A DNA stretch of 64,000 nucleotides from Bradyrhizobium sp. 190 (GCF_023073415.1 NZ_JADPJL010000032.1:62001-126000), one strand, 5' to 3'; counted from the stretch's first letter, positions 43,573 to 52,542 are shown. Numbers and translations are program-made. The notes: a model not told the origin generated them from the sequence alone.

Positions 43573-44430
43573 TTACCTGTTTTGCGTGATCGGCTGATTG
43601 GTGGTCCAGTCGAAGGTGCCCTGGTCGCGTTCGTCGACGGCGCGCTTCCAGCCCATCTCCTCCGACCGCCGCTTGAAATTCAGCCCCTCGGGTGAGTGCC
43701 GGGTAATGCCGTCGAACACGGTCGCGATCATTTGCGTGCCCATCAGGCCCATGTTGTAGAGCGCCTGGTTGACCATCAGCTTCTGCATCATGAGCTGGTT
43801 CTGCGGCACGGTCGCCATCCGGTGCGCGAGCGCGTCCACCTCGTCGTCGAGCCTGTCGGCCGGAACGGCTTTCAGCACGAGGCCGAGCGCCGCCGCTTCG
43901 ACCCCGGTGATCTTGTCGCCGGTGAACAGCATGCGCTTGGCCTTCTCGGCGCCGAGCCGATAGACCCACATAGCCGTGGTCGGACAACCCCAGACGCGAA
44001 CCGGCGGATAGCCGATGCGCGCGTCCTCCGCCATGACGATCATATCGGAGCAGAGCGCTATATCGGAGCCGCCGGCCACTGCAAACCCGTGAACCTTGCA
44101 GATTACCGGCCGCTTGGAGCGGAACAGGCTCATGAACTTGGTGGTATTGTCGGACATGGCAGCGTAATCCTTCATCGGATCCCACGGCATTTCCTGCGTA
44201 TAGCGATTGGCCTTGTCGCCGGAGGCGTAGGCCGTCAGGTCGTATCCGGCGCAAAAGGCCCGGCCCGCGCCGGCCAGCACGATCACATGCGCGCCCGGAT
44301 CGCTATCGGCGCGCGCAACTGCATCCGCGAGCGCGCCCGGCAGCTCGTCGTCGATCGCATTCATGACTTCCGGCCGGTTCAGCGTGATGCGGGCAATGCG
44401 GCCGTCACGCTCGTACAGGACCTTGGCCAT
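43573..44430 (-). CDS. enoyl-CoA hydratase/isomerase (crotonase) family protein
   Basis: A 285-residue crotonase-fold enzyme. The two oxyanion-hole regions are visible: AGAGRAFCAGYDLTAYASGDKA and KVHGFAVAGGSDIALCSDMIVMAEDARIGYPPVRVWG. GGGAG precedes the ATG. Substitution of the usual catalytic glutamates cannot be judged without alignment, so hydratase, isomerase or other crotonase activity is open. It is the third gene of a leftward operon after a TetR regulator and a second crotonase (24 bp gap). Confidence 0.87.
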   Translation of the reverse strand: MAKVLYERDGRIARITLNRPEVMNAIDDELPGALADAVARADSDPGAHVIVLAGAGRAFCAGYDLTAYASGDKANRYTQEMPWDPMKDYAAMSDNTTKFMSLFRSKRPVICKVHGFAVAGGSDIALCSDMIVMAEDARIGYPPVRVWGCPTTAMWVYRLGAEKAKRMLFTGDKITGVEAAALGLVLKAVPADRLDDEVDALAHRMATVPQNQLMMQKLMVNQALYNMGLMGTQMIATVFDGITRHSPEGLNFKRRSEEMGWKRAVDERDQGTFDWTTNQPITQNR

Positions 44431-44454
44431 GTGTTGCTCCCTCGGAAAGCAGGA

Positions 44455-45267
44455 TCAGATCTTGGCAAAATCGCCGTGGCGGCCCTTGCCGCTGGCAAAG
44501 CGCGCAGCGCCGCTGGCGCCTTCCTTGAAGACGGCTTCGACGCCGTTGGTCCATTCCTGCCGCAAGGCTTCGCGGACCGGCAAACCATACGTCTCGACCA
44601 CGGAGCGGCGATCGGCCCGCACCGCCGCTTGCGGAAACCGCGCGATCTCCCGCGCCATCGCCTCCGCCGCGGCGCGTGCGCCACCGGTCTCGACCACCTG
44701 TTCGCACATGCCGATGCGCAGCGCTTCATCCGCCGAGACTTTGCGCCCCGTGAGGATGATTTCCATCGCCCGGCCCTGCCCGACCAGCCGCGCCAGCCGA
44801 ACGCTGCCGCCGTCCAGCAGCGGGATTCCCCAGCGCCGGCAATAGACGCCGAAATAGGCGCTCGCGGCCATCACGCGGATGTCGCACCACAGCGCAAGCT
44901 CCATGCCGCCGGCCACGGCCGGCCCCTCCACCGCGGCGATTACCGGCTTCGATAATTCCAGTCGCGTCGGCCCGAGCGGGCCGCGCGGCGCGGGATTTGC
45001 GCCGGTCGGGAACGCCAGGCCATCGACGACGTGGCGTTGGAAGGCATCGCGATCACCGAGCGTGCTGGCGAATTTGAGGTCCCAGCCGGCGCAGAACGCG
45101 CCGCCCTCGCCCCATAGCACCACGACGCTGGCGGAATCGTCGGTGTCGAACTCCCTGAAGGCTGCTGCCAGCGCTTCCGCGCTGTCGGGATCCATCGCGT
45201 TGCGCGCCTCTGCAAACCGGCTGTGGATGACGGTCCACACCGCGCCCTGCTTTTCGATCCGGACCAT
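44455..45267 (-). CDS. enoyl-CoA hydratase family protein (second crotonase)
   Basis: A 270-residue crotonase with WGEGGAFCAGWDLKFAST and AAVEGPAVAGGMELALWCDIRVMAASAYFGVYCRRWGIPLLDGGSVRLARLVG. It is clearly different in sequence from the neighbour at 43573, so the pair is not a recent duplication. GGGAG lies eight bases before the ATG. The two crotonases and the adjacent TetR regulator suggest breakdown of one acyl-CoA compound; whether that comes from nicotinate or another substrate is not shown. Confidence 0.87.
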   Translation of the reverse strand: MVRIEKQGAVWTVIHSRFAEARNAMDPDSAEALAAAFREFDTDDSASVVVLWGEGGAFCAGWDLKFASTLGDRDAFQRHVVDGLAFPTGANPAPRGPLGPTRLELSKPVIAAVEGPAVAGGMELALWCDIRVMAASAYFGVYCRRWGIPLLDGGSVRLARLVGQGRAMEIILTGRKVSADEALRIGMCEQVVETGGARAAAEAMAREIARFPQAAVRADRRSVVETYGLPVREALRQEWTNGVEAVFKEGASGAARFASGKGRHGDFAKI

Positions 45268-45280
45268 TTCGCTTACTCCC

Positions 45281-45943
45281 TTACTGTTTTGATTTGCGTG
45301 CGGCCTTCACGTTCTTCGACACCACAGGCGCAAGGCATTGCGCCAGCATCATGCGAAGCAGCGACTGCGCGCCGGTTTGCAGAAAATCCAGCCGGCCCGC
45401 GATCTGCAGCACGAGAGCCCCGATCATCTGGCTGGTCAGCAGCGCCACCCACGGCCGAACCTCTGAAGGCTTGAGGCCGCGCACCTCGGTCAGCGGCAAG
45501 GCGATGCGTTCCAGCACCTTCCATAGCGCCCGATTTAGTTCTTCATCCGACGGCTTGCCGACGCCCAGTCGCTTGAGGCCGCGGAATGCATAGAGGCCCA
45601 GATTTATCTCGAACCGATGATCGAGGTAGTAGTTTAGGAAGGCGCCGCATGCCGCCTCGACCTGCGCCTCCGGCGTCCGCGCGGCAGCCACGGCCTCGGC
45701 GACATAGGCATCGAGCGCCGCCAGCGACTGTTTCAGCAGTTCGGCATAGATCGCCTCCTTGCTGTCGAACAGCGGATAGATCGCGCCCGTGGTGCAGCCG
45801 GCGCGAACCGCGATGCCGCGCATGGTGGCGCCCTCCAACCCCTGTTCGGCGAACTCGTCGCGCGCGGCCCGCAGCAGAAGCTCGCGCTTCGCTCCCTTCA
45901 CGACGTCAGACCAGTCCTTTGCAGTGGCTGCGGGCTTACTCAT
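45281..45943 (-). CDS. TetR/AcrR family regulator
   Basis: A 220-residue regulator with an N-terminal HTH (about 18-65: KRELLLRAARDEFAEQGLEGATMRGIAVRAGCTTGAIYPLFDSKEAIYAELL) and a TetR_C-type ligand domain. First gene of the leftward operon with the two crotonases, 13 bp before the second one. An inverted repeat overlaps its start region, so autoregulation is likely. An acyl-CoA inducer is plausible by context only. Confidence 0.9.
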   Translation of the reverse strand: MSKPAATAKDWSDVVKGAKRELLLRAARDEFAEQGLEGATMRGIAVRAGCTTGAIYPLFDSKEAIYAELLKQSLAALDAYVAEAVAAARTPEAQVEAACGAFLNYYLDHRFEINLGLYAFRGLKRLGVGKPSDEELNRALWKVLERIALPLTEVRGLKPSEVRPWVALLTSQMIGALVLQIAGRLDFLQTGAQSLLRMMLAQCLAPVVSKNVKAARKSKQ

Positions 45944-45956
45944 ATAACAACGTTAT
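45944..45956. promoter_or_regulatory. ATAAC-N3-GTTAT inverted repeat, candidate TetR operator
   Basis: ATAAC (45944-45948) and GTTAT (45952-45956) directly abut the TetR start codon at 45943. A short symmetric site in this place fits TetR autoregulation. The arms are only five bases. Confidence 0.45.
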
Positions 45957-46090
45957 CATTTCATTCAATTCGAAGTCAATGGTAACAGTGGTTTTCTCCG
46001 GGCGCCTCTCGATGAGCAGACCATGCAAGCCGTCCTTGAAGTCGCCGCCCAGAGCGGTCGCCTCACACTGACCATGCGCGGCGCAGACGT

Positions 46091-46180
46091 AGGACCGATA
46101 GCGCCGAAGCCCTGCTCTCGCGCTTCCTCGTGCCGCTCGCAAAATTCTGGATCCGCAAGTGTACACCGCCGCTACTGGCG
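46091..46180 (+). pseudogene. possible remnant of an acyl-CoA dehydrogenase C terminus
   Basis: In the 479-bp region between the TetR and SBP56 genes, one frame reads DSAEALLSRFLVPLAKFWIRKCTPP, resembling the PLAKYWVCKRAP helix of AidB-like acyl-CoA dehydrogenases. The conserved GGNGY loop that should follow is missing and stops flank the stretch. It looks like a decayed fragment; the match is short. The rest of 45944-46422 shows no supported gene. Confidence 0.3.
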
Positions 46181-46422
46181 TGCGGGCCCTGCTCCATCGC
46201 AAGGCGCCGCACGATGCGATGCAGGCTCATGTCCGTCGGGCACTGCACCCGGATTTGTCGCACCATCGTTATTTTCGCCCGCCGTATTGCGGTGTATGGT
46301 CGATGGGTAAACTCCGGCCGGCGGCACTCTCAAAAAGGAACCCAACGCGCCGGGTGATTTCTTGCTGCTGCATGCCGCTGAACCGTGTTGCTGTACATCG
46401 AGGCAAACAGGGAGGCAGTACG

Positions 46423-47823
46423 ATGAACATTCGGCCCGACCCCACGTTTCACGCTTCGCCAAAGCTTGCCATGGAAGCTCCGCCGGAGAGCTTCGCCTAC
46501 ACCGTGCTGCTCAGCCCGGACTCTTCGAAACCGGACGCGCTTGCCGTGATCGACGTCAAGCCAGGCTCTTCGACCTACGGTCAGGTCGTTCACACCGTGA
46601 CGATGCCGAACAAGGGCGACGAGTTTCACCATTTCGGCTGGAACGCCTGCTCGTCGTCGCTATCGCCGCTGACCGGACATGCGTTCCTCGAGCGCCGCTA
46701 TCTCATCATCCCCGGCATGCGGTCATCCCGCATCTACATCGTCGATACCAAGCCGGACCCCACCAAGGCGGCGATACACAAGATCATCGAGCCAGAGGAA
46801 ATCTTCAGGAAGACGGGATACTCGCGGCCCCACACCGTTCATTGCGGGCCGGAAGGCATTTACGTCTCTACGCTCGGCGGCGGTGGCAAGAACGGCACCG
46901 ATGGACCGCCCGGCGTCTTCATCATGGATTGCGAGACGTTCGAGGTGCTTGGGCGCTGGGAGCTCGATCGCGGTCCGCAAACACTGCATTATGATTTCTG
47001 GTGGAATCTGCCGCGCGATTACATGGTGACGAGCGAGTGGGCGTTGCCGCCGCAGTTCGAGAACGGCATCGTGCCGGAAGATCTCCTCTCCAACAAATAC
47101 GGCCATCGGATCCACTTCTGGGACCTGCGCGCCCGGCGCAATGTCCAGACCATCGACCTCGGCGCCAACCATCAGATGGCGCTGGAAGTGCGGCCCGAGC
47201 ACGATCCCGTTCGCGAATACGGCTTCCTGGGCGTCGTGGTCGACACCACCAACCTTGAAGGCTCGATCTGGACCTGGTGGCGCGAGGGCGGCAAGTTTCA
47301 CATCGAGAAGACGGCGACGATCCCGCCCGAGCCCGCGCCGAAGGAGCAACTGCCGCCGCTGCTGCAGGGGTTCGGCGCCGTGCCGCCGCTGGTCTCGGAC
47401 ATCGACCTGTCGATGGACGACAAATTCCTCTACGTCGCCTGCTGGGGCACCGGCGAGATGCGTCAGTACAACGTCAGAGATCCGCGGAAGCCGAAGCTTG
47501 CCGGCTCGGTACGCATCGGCGGCATCACACGCCGCACACCGCACCCGAACGGCAAGGCCTTTGGAGGCGGTCCGCAGATGGTCGAGATCAGCCGCGACGG
47601 CAAGCGGGTGTACTGGACCAACTCGCTGTATTCGACGTGGGACGACCAGTTCTATCCCGATGGTGTTCCGGGCGCCATGGTGATGGCCAATGCGAAGCCG
47701 GACGGCGGTCTCGAACTGGCGAGAGACTACTGGGTGAATTTCCCCGACGGTTACCGCGCGCACCAAGTCCGGCTCGACGGCGGTGACTGTTCGACGGATT
47801 CATTCTGCTATCCGTCGGTCTGA
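46423..47823 (+). CDS. SBP56 family protein (selenium-binding protein / methanethiol oxidase type)
   Basis: A 466-residue beta-propeller protein of the SBP56 family: GQVVHTVTMPNKGDEFHHFGWNACSSSL, RSSRIYIVDTKPDP, YSRPHTVHCGPEGIYVSTLGG, SDIDLSMDDKFLYVACWGTGEMRQYNV and GGPQMVEISRDGKRVYWTNSLYSTWDDQFYP. Bacterial members include copper-dependent methanethiol oxidases that yield formaldehyde, hydrogen peroxide and sulfide. Conserved His and Cys positions are kept. GGGAGG precedes the ATG at 46423. I see no obvious Sec signal. The sulfide product would suit the flavocytochrome/sox genes 8 kb away. Confidence 0.88.
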   Translation: MNIRPDPTFHASPKLAMEAPPESFAYTVLLSPDSSKPDALAVIDVKPGSSTYGQVVHTVTMPNKGDEFHHFGWNACSSSLSPLTGHAFLERRYLIIPGMRSSRIYIVDTKPDPTKAAIHKIIEPEEIFRKTGYSRPHTVHCGPEGIYVSTLGGGGKNGTDGPPGVFIMDCETFEVLGRWELDRGPQTLHYDFWWNLPRDYMVTSEWALPPQFENGIVPEDLLSNKYGHRIHFWDLRARRNVQTIDLGANHQMALEVRPEHDPVREYGFLGVVVDTTNLEGSIWTWWREGGKFHIEKTATIPPEPAPKEQLPPLLQGFGAVPPLVSDIDLSMDDKFLYVACWGTGEMRQYNVRDPRKPKLAGSVRIGGITRRTPHPNGKAFGGGPQMVEISRDGKRVYWTNSLYSTWDDQFYPDGVPGAMVMANAKPDGGLELARDYWVNFPDGYRAHQVRLDGGDCSTDSFCYPSV

Positions 47824-47825
47824 AT

Positions 47826-48491
47826 TTGAGCGCAGCCGACTGGACACCTGCCTGGCTCTGGCTGGCTGTCATCGCGAGCGGCCTCTACCATGGCGTCAAC
47901 CCGGGCATGGGGTGGCCGCTCGCCGTTTCGGCTGGGTTGATGGAGAAGAGCCCGCGGGCGCTGGTGGCCGCGCTTGGGCCGCTTACGGCCGGGCATCTGC
48001 TCGCGATGCTGCTCGTGATCCTTCCCTTTGCGCTGCTGGTTGCCGTCGTCGAATGGCAGCGCACGATACAGATCGGCGCAAGCCTTCTTGTCATCGCCTT
48101 CGGTCTCTTCCGGCTTGCCAACCGGCGCCATCCGAGAGTCCTGGCGCGGATATCGCCGGCGCAATTGGGGCTGTGGTCGTTCGCCGTCGCGCTCGCGCAT
48201 GGCGCGGCGTTGATGCTGGTGCCGATCTATCTCGGGCTCTGCCGGCAAGCCGAAATCGACAGGGGCCACGAGGCCGCCGGCACCCTCATCAACGCCAATC
48301 TCGGCATGGCCGTGCTGGTTGCCATCGTCCATGCCGCCGCGATGATCGCCGCCGGTGGATGTTGCGCGTGGCTCGCCTACCGCTATCTCGGCCTCAAATT
48401 CATATCGCAGAGCTGGTTCAATCTGGATACGACCTGGGCCGTCAGCCTCATTCTGGTGGGCGCTGTCGCGCTGGTGCTGAACCTGAGCTGA
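47826..48491 (+). CDS. hypothetical integral membrane protein next to SBP56
   Basis: A 221-residue protein with about six membrane helices, beginning at a TTG three bases after the SBP56 stop, so it is translationally coupled. Recognisable features are YHGVNPGMGWPLAVSAGL, in which a His/Asn/Pro/Gly loop sits at the start of the first hydrophobic region, and AHGAALMLVPIYLGLC. The two HG-containing helices could bind a metal, recalling nickel/cobalt or HupE-like permeases, but I cannot assign it to a named family. Tight coupling suggests it serves the SBP56 protein, perhaps metal supply or product handling. Confidence 0.7.
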   Translation: MSAADWTPAWLWLAVIASGLYHGVNPGMGWPLAVSAGLMEKSPRALVAALGPLTAGHLLAMLLVILPFALLVAVVEWQRTIQIGASLLVIAFGLFRLANRRHPRVLARISPAQLGLWSFAVALAHGAALMLVPIYLGLCRQAEIDRGHEAAGTLINANLGMAVLVAIVHAAAMIAAGGCCAWLAYRYLGLKFISQSWFNLDTTWAVSLILVGAVALVLNLS

Positions 48492-48505
48492 CGCGGAAGC
48501 CGTCT

Positions 48506-48961
48506 TCAGCGCAACTTGTTCAACAGCACCATCAGGGTTTCGCGCTCCTTTGCGTCGAGCGGCGCGAGCGTCTCTCTTGTTATCGCGAGCGCATTGGGCG
48601 CGGCCTTCTCCGCCAGTTGCTGGCCGGCGCGCGTGAGACTCACGAGCAAGCGGCGGCCGTCCTCGGGGTCCGGGCTGGTCTCAGTGAGGCCCCGCGCGGT
48701 GAGGCGGTCGATCACGCCCTTGATGGTCGCGACGTCCATCGCCGTCAGCCGTCCGAGCAGGTTCTGCGAGCACGGCCCGGTCTCGGTCAGTTTTGCCAGC
48801 GCCGCCCATTGCGTCGGCGTCAAATTGATGCCGATCTCGCGGGCGAAGATGGTGGCGTGGCGCTGCCACACCTGGCGCAGGATGAAGCCGATCTGCTCGT
48901 CGAGTATGTAAGACGGCCGCGCAGGCTTGACGCTTCGTTTCGGCGAAACACTCCTTGCCAT
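48506..48961 (-). CDS. MarR family regulator, candidate NicR-like
   Basis: A 151-residue winged-helix regulator (INLTPTQWAALAKLTETGPCSQNLLGRLTAMDVATIKGVIDRLTARGLTETSPDPEDGRRLLVSLTRAGQQL). Start at 48961; earlier in-frame ATGs lie within the adjacent livF. It is the last gene of the leftward 6-hydroxynicotinate reductase/Liv operon, 31 bp after livF. In Pseudomonas putida the MarR protein NicR represses the nicotinate genes and responds to 6-hydroxynicotinate; this gene is the only regulator inside the pathway operon here and is the best candidate to bind the TTCGTATACGAA sites. Confidence 0.85.
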   Translation of the reverse strand: MARSVSPKRSVKPARPSYILDEQIGFILRQVWQRHATIFAREIGINLTPTQWAALAKLTETGPCSQNLLGRLTAMDVATIKGVIDRLTARGLTETSPDPEDGRRLLVSLTRAGQQLAEKAAPNALAITRETLAPLDAKERETLMVLLNKLR

Positions 48962-48992
48962 CTGCGCCCCCGCCCTTATCCTTGCCAGCCGC

Positions 48993-49697
48993 TTACAGCG
49001 ACAGATGCGCGTCCCGGATGTCCGGCCGCGCATCGAGTTCCGCCATCGTGCCGCCAAAGCAGATCTTGCCGCGCTCGATGATGTAGGCGCGGTCGGAGAT
49101 CAACCGCGCGAAATGCAGGTTCTGCTCGGATACCACGATGCTGACGCCTTCGCGCTTCATCGCGAGGATGGCTTCGACCATCTGTTCAACAATCTTCGGC
49201 GACAATCCTTCCGATGGCTCGTCGAGCAGCACCAGCGACGGATTACCCATCAACGTCCGCGCGATGGTCAACATTTGTTGTTCGCCGCCGCTCATGCGCC
49301 CGCCCGGGCGGTTGCGCATTTCGCCGAGGTTCGGAAACAGCGTGAACAGCTTTTCGCGCGTCCACTGCGGAGCGTTCGGCCGCTTCGGCTGGCGGCCGAC
49401 CTCGAGATTTTCCTCGACCGTCAGGTCTGTGAAGATGCGCCGCTCTTCCGGCACATAACCAAGCCCGCCGCGCACGATCGCGTGCGTCGGCTCGCGCGAG
49501 ACATCCTTGCCTTCGAAGACAATCCGTCCCGAGCGGTTTTCGACCAGACCTACGATGGAACGGAAGGTGGTCGACTTGCCGGCGCCGTTGCGCCCCAACA
49601 GCGCGACCACTTCGCCCTCGCCGACTTCGAGCGCGATATCGAACAGGATATGCGCCGGGCCGTAAAAACTGTTGAGATCGGAGACCTGCAGCTTCAT
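48993..49697 (-). CDS. livF: LivF-type branched-chain amino acid family ABC ATPase
   Basis: A 234-residue ATPase with Walker A GRNGAGKSTT, signature MSGGEQQMLTIARTL, Walker B LVLLDEPSEGLSP and VVSEQNLHFA. ATG at 49697 overlaps the livG stop by ATGA. With livG, the fused livHM and the binding protein it forms a full Liv-type importer. Its place in the reductase operon implies import of nicotinate or a related pyridine carboxylate rather than leucine; this is contextual. Confidence 0.9.
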   Translation of the reverse strand: MKLQVSDLNSFYGPAHILFDIALEVGEGEVVALLGRNGAGKSTTFRSIVGLVENRSGRIVFEGKDVSREPTHAIVRGGLGYVPEERRIFTDLTVEENLEVGRQPKRPNAPQWTREKLFTLFPNLGEMRNRPGGRMSGGEQQMLTIARTLMGNPSLVLLDEPSEGLSPKIVEQMVEAILAMKREGVSIVVSEQNLHFARLISDRAYIIERGKICFGGTMAELDARPDIRDAHLSL

Positions 49698-50485
49698 GTG
49701 CCGGCTTCCTCGCGATGACGCGCATCGTAGACCAGGCCCTCGCCGAGATAGATGGCGCGCACCTGCGGATTGCCGCGGACTTGCTCGGGCGAGCCTTCGG
49801 CGATCAGGCTGCCGCGGTTCAGCACCAGGATGCGGTCGGCGTGTTCGAACACCACGTCCATGTCGTGCTCGGTGAAGAGCACGCCGATCGATTGCTCGCG
49901 GGCGATGCGCGCGGTTAGCCGCATCAGTTCGATCCGCTCGCGCGGCGCCATGCCCGCCGTCGGCTCGTCCATCAACAGCAGTTTCGGCTGGTTGGCGAGC
50001 GCGATCGCAAGCTCGAGCCGCTTGAGATCGCCATAGGCGAGCTCGCCGCACGGACGCCCGGCATAGGCGCCCATGCCAACGAGATCGAGCAGCCGGCCCG
50101 CCTCCTCGCGCGCGTAACTTGCGGTCGAACCCCAGAGATTGAACAATTGCCTGCCATACGACACCAGCGCGACCTGCACATTCTCGCGCACGGTCATGGT
50201 CGGGAACGTCGCCGTGATCTGGAACGTGCGCCCGACGCCGAGCCGCCAGATCGCGCGCGGCTTCCGGCCGACCGTATCCTCGCCGAGTAGATTGATCCGG
50301 CCGCTGTCCGGCATGTTCTGGCCGTTGAGCATGTCGAAGCAGGTGCTCTTGCCGGCGCCGTTGGGCCCGATCAGCGCCAGGATTTCGCCCGCACGCAGTT
50401 CGAACGACACGCTGCGCACGGCATGCACGCCGCCATAGGATTTGCTTAAACCCTCGACCGACAGCAATGTGGGAACCATGCTCAT
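49694..50485 (-). CDS. livG: LivG-type branched-chain amino acid family ABC ATPase
   Basis: A 263-residue ATPase: Walker A GPNGAGKSTC, Q-loop RTFQITATFPTMTVRENV, signature LAYGDLKRLELAIAL, Walker B LLLMDEPTAGMAP and switch His TEHDMDVVFEHADRI, with the C-terminal extension typical of LivG. Starts at ATG 50485, overlapping the permease stop as ATGA, and overlaps livF in the same way, so stoichiometric translation of the transporter genes is likely. Confidence 0.9.
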   Translation of the reverse strand: MSMVPTLLSVEGLSKSYGGVHAVRSVSFELRAGEILALIGPNGAGKSTCFDMLNGQNMPDSGRINLLGEDTVGRKPRAIWRLGVGRTFQITATFPTMTVRENVQVALVSYGRQLFNLWGSTASYAREEAGRLLDLVGMGAYAGRPCGELAYGDLKRLELAIALANQPKLLLMDEPTAGMAPRERIELMRLTARIAREQSIGVLFTEHDMDVVFEHADRILVLNRGSLIAEGSPEQVRGNPQVRAIYLGEGLVYDARHREEAGT

Positions 50486-52368
50486 TCGGCAGTCTCGATC
50501 CGTGACGTGGCAAGCGCGGATTTTTTCTCGGGAGATCGCCAGCGATTCCTGATCGCCTCCAGCGTGCCGACGATTCCCTTGGGGAAGGCCACCACCATCA
50601 GCACGATGAAGCCGCCCAGCACCAGCTTTGAGAGATCGGTCTGGCTGACCAACCAGATGTTGGCCGCCTTGAAGACGATGGCGCCGATGACCGCGCCGGA
50701 AACCGTCTCGACGCCACCGAGCAGCACCATGACCAGCGCATCGACCGACAGCGAGATGCCGAGGCTGTCGGGGAAGACGCTTCCCTTCAGATAGGCGAAC
50801 AGCGCGCCGCCAATTCCCGCAACCGTGCCTGATATGACAAAGGCCGTCCACTGCACGCGCTTGCCGTCGATGCCGATCGCTTCGCTGCGCAGCGGTGAGT
50901 CCCGCGTCGCGCGCAACGCGAAGCCGAACGGCGAGAACACGATCACCCGCAGCACGGTGACCGCGAGCGCGGCGATACCGAGCGACAGCCAGTAGAACGC
51001 GGATGGGCTCGCGGCCCACTTCTCCGGCCAGACGCCCAAAATGCCGTTGTCGCCACCGGTCACCGCCACCCACTGGAACGCGATCGACCAGACGATCTGC
51101 GCAAAGGCCAACGTCAGCATCGCGAAATAGACGCCGGACAATTGCACGGCGAAGAAGCCGAACACCGCGGCACCCAGCAGACCCAGCAACGGGCCCAGCA
51201 GCAGCGAAACAATCATCGGCAATCCCGCCGCCTTGGCGAGGAACGCGACGCCATAGGCGCCAAGCCCGAAATAGGCGGCGTGGCCGAACGAGGCGAGCCC
51301 GCCGACCGACATCAGGAAATGAAGGCTCGCGGCAAAGATCACGAAGATCGCGATCTCCGAGCCGACGGTGAGCGCGTAATTTCCGGCGAACAGCGGCAGC
51401 ATCGCCGCAAGGGCCAGCGCGCCGAGTAAGATCCAGCGTTCACCCGAGGTGAGCGGCCGCCAGGGCGTAACGGTCAGGCCCGGCGTGCGGCGCGCCGCCG
51501 CTTCCGGTTTGCCGAACAGGCCCCATGGACGGATGATCAGCACCACCGCCATCACCAGGAACACCAGGATGATGGATATCTTCGGGAAAATGAGAATGCC
51601 GAAGGCGTTGAGCTCGGATACCAGCACAGCGGCCACGAAAGCGCCGATGATGCTGCCGAGCCCGCCGATCACCACCACCACGAACACTTCGACGATGATG
51701 CGCAGGTCCAGCGCGTGATGCACGGCATCGCGAGGGATCTGCAGCGCGCCGCCGAGCGCTGCGAGAAACACGCCAAGTGCAAACACGCTGGTGAACAGCC
51801 ATTTCTGGTTGACGCCGAGCGCCGCCACCATGTCGCGGTCCTGCGTCGCGGCGCGCACCAGCACGCCCCAACGCGTGCGCTGGAACAACAGCCAGAGCCC
51901 GCCGAGCACGATCGGGCTGAGTGCGATCAGGAACAGGTCATAGCTCGGAATATTCTGGCCGAAGAAATCGACCGCGCCCTTGAAGCCGGGCGCGCGGCGG
52001 CCAAGCAGATCGTCCGGCCCCCAGATCAGGACCACGATATCCTGGACCATCAAGGTCAGGCCGAAGGTCGCGAGCAACTGGAACAGTTCCGGCGCATGGT
52101 AGATCCGTCGCAGCAACACCATCTCGACCAGCACGCCGACAACGGCCACCACCAGCGCCGCGACGACAATGCCGCCCCAGAAGCCGAACGCACCGGAGAA
52201 GCGCTCGGTCAGCGTGAACGCGACATAGGCGCCGAGCATGTAGAACGCGCCATGGGCAAAATTCACGATCCGCGTCACGCCGAAGATGATCGACAGCCCC
52301 GACGCAACCAGAAACAGCGACGCCGCGCTGGCGAGACCGGTCAGGAACTGAACGAAGTAGAAGGCCAT
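50482..52368 (-). CDS. fused LivHM-type ABC permease
   Basis: A 628-residue permease with both membrane subunits in one chain. Residues 1-295 are LivH-like (SGLSIIFGVTRIVNFAHGAFYMLGAYVAF, GGLGSIIGAFVAAVLVSELNAFG) and about 315-610 are LivM-like (GGLASFGHAAYFGLGAYGVAFLA, ALRATRDSPLRSEAIGIDGKRVQWTAFVISG). Usually these are separate genes (livH, livM). The junction is a charged stretch around FGKPEAAARRTPGLTVTPWRPLTSGERW. It is separated from the binding protein gene by a 174-bp gap holding a repeat, so there could be a second promoter or mRNA processing site. Confidence 0.88.
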   Translation of the reverse strand: MAFYFVQFLTGLASAASLFLVASGLSIIFGVTRIVNFAHGAFYMLGAYVAFTLTERFSGAFGFWGGIVVAALVVAVVGVLVEMVLLRRIYHAPELFQLLATFGLTLMVQDIVVLIWGPDDLLGRRAPGFKGAVDFFGQNIPSYDLFLIALSPIVLGGLWLLFQRTRWGVLVRAATQDRDMVAALGVNQKWLFTSVFALGVFLAALGGALQIPRDAVHHALDLRIIVEVFVVVVIGGLGSIIGAFVAAVLVSELNAFGILIFPKISIILVFLVMAVVLIIRPWGLFGKPEAAARRTPGLTVTPWRPLTSGERWILLGALALAAMLPLFAGNYALTVGSEIAIFVIFAASLHFLMSVGGLASFGHAAYFGLGAYGVAFLAKAAGLPMIVSLLLGPLLGLLGAAVFGFFAVQLSGVYFAMLTLAFAQIVWSIAFQWVAVTGGDNGILGVWPEKWAASPSAFYWLSLGIAALAVTVLRVIVFSPFGFALRATRDSPLRSEAIGIDGKRVQWTAFVISGTVAGIGGALFAYLKGSVFPDSLGISLSVDALVMVLLGGVETVSGAVIGAIVFKAANIWLVSQTDLSKLVLGGFIVLMVVAFPKGIVGTLEAIRNRWRSPEKKSALATSRIETAE

Positions 52369-52406
52369 GGGCGGTCCGGGTCAGGCAATCGTCAGCGCGG
52401 GGTTTT

Positions 52407-52522
52407 CATCCTTCGAGACGGCGCTTTGCGGCTCCTCAGGATGAGATCTTAATTCCGGATCAGATCCTCTGGACCCTCATGGTGAGGAGCGCGGCACCGC
52501 CGCGCGTCTCGAACCATGAAGG
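52407..52522. repeat. Bradyrhizobium-type CATCCTTCGAGAC/CTCATGGTGAGGAGC palindromic repeat
   Basis: Contains CATCCTTCGAGACGGCGC, CTCCTCAGGATGAG, CTCATGGTGAGGAGCGCGGC and ending CGCGTCTCGAACCATGAAGG, which pair over the whole length as two facing halves. I recognise this as a repeat common in Bradyrhizobium and Rhodopseudomonas intergenic DNA. It lies between the livHM and binding protein genes inside the operon and could tune their relative expression. Confidence 0.8.
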
Positions 52523-52542
52523 CCCCAGACCTCAACCGAAGT

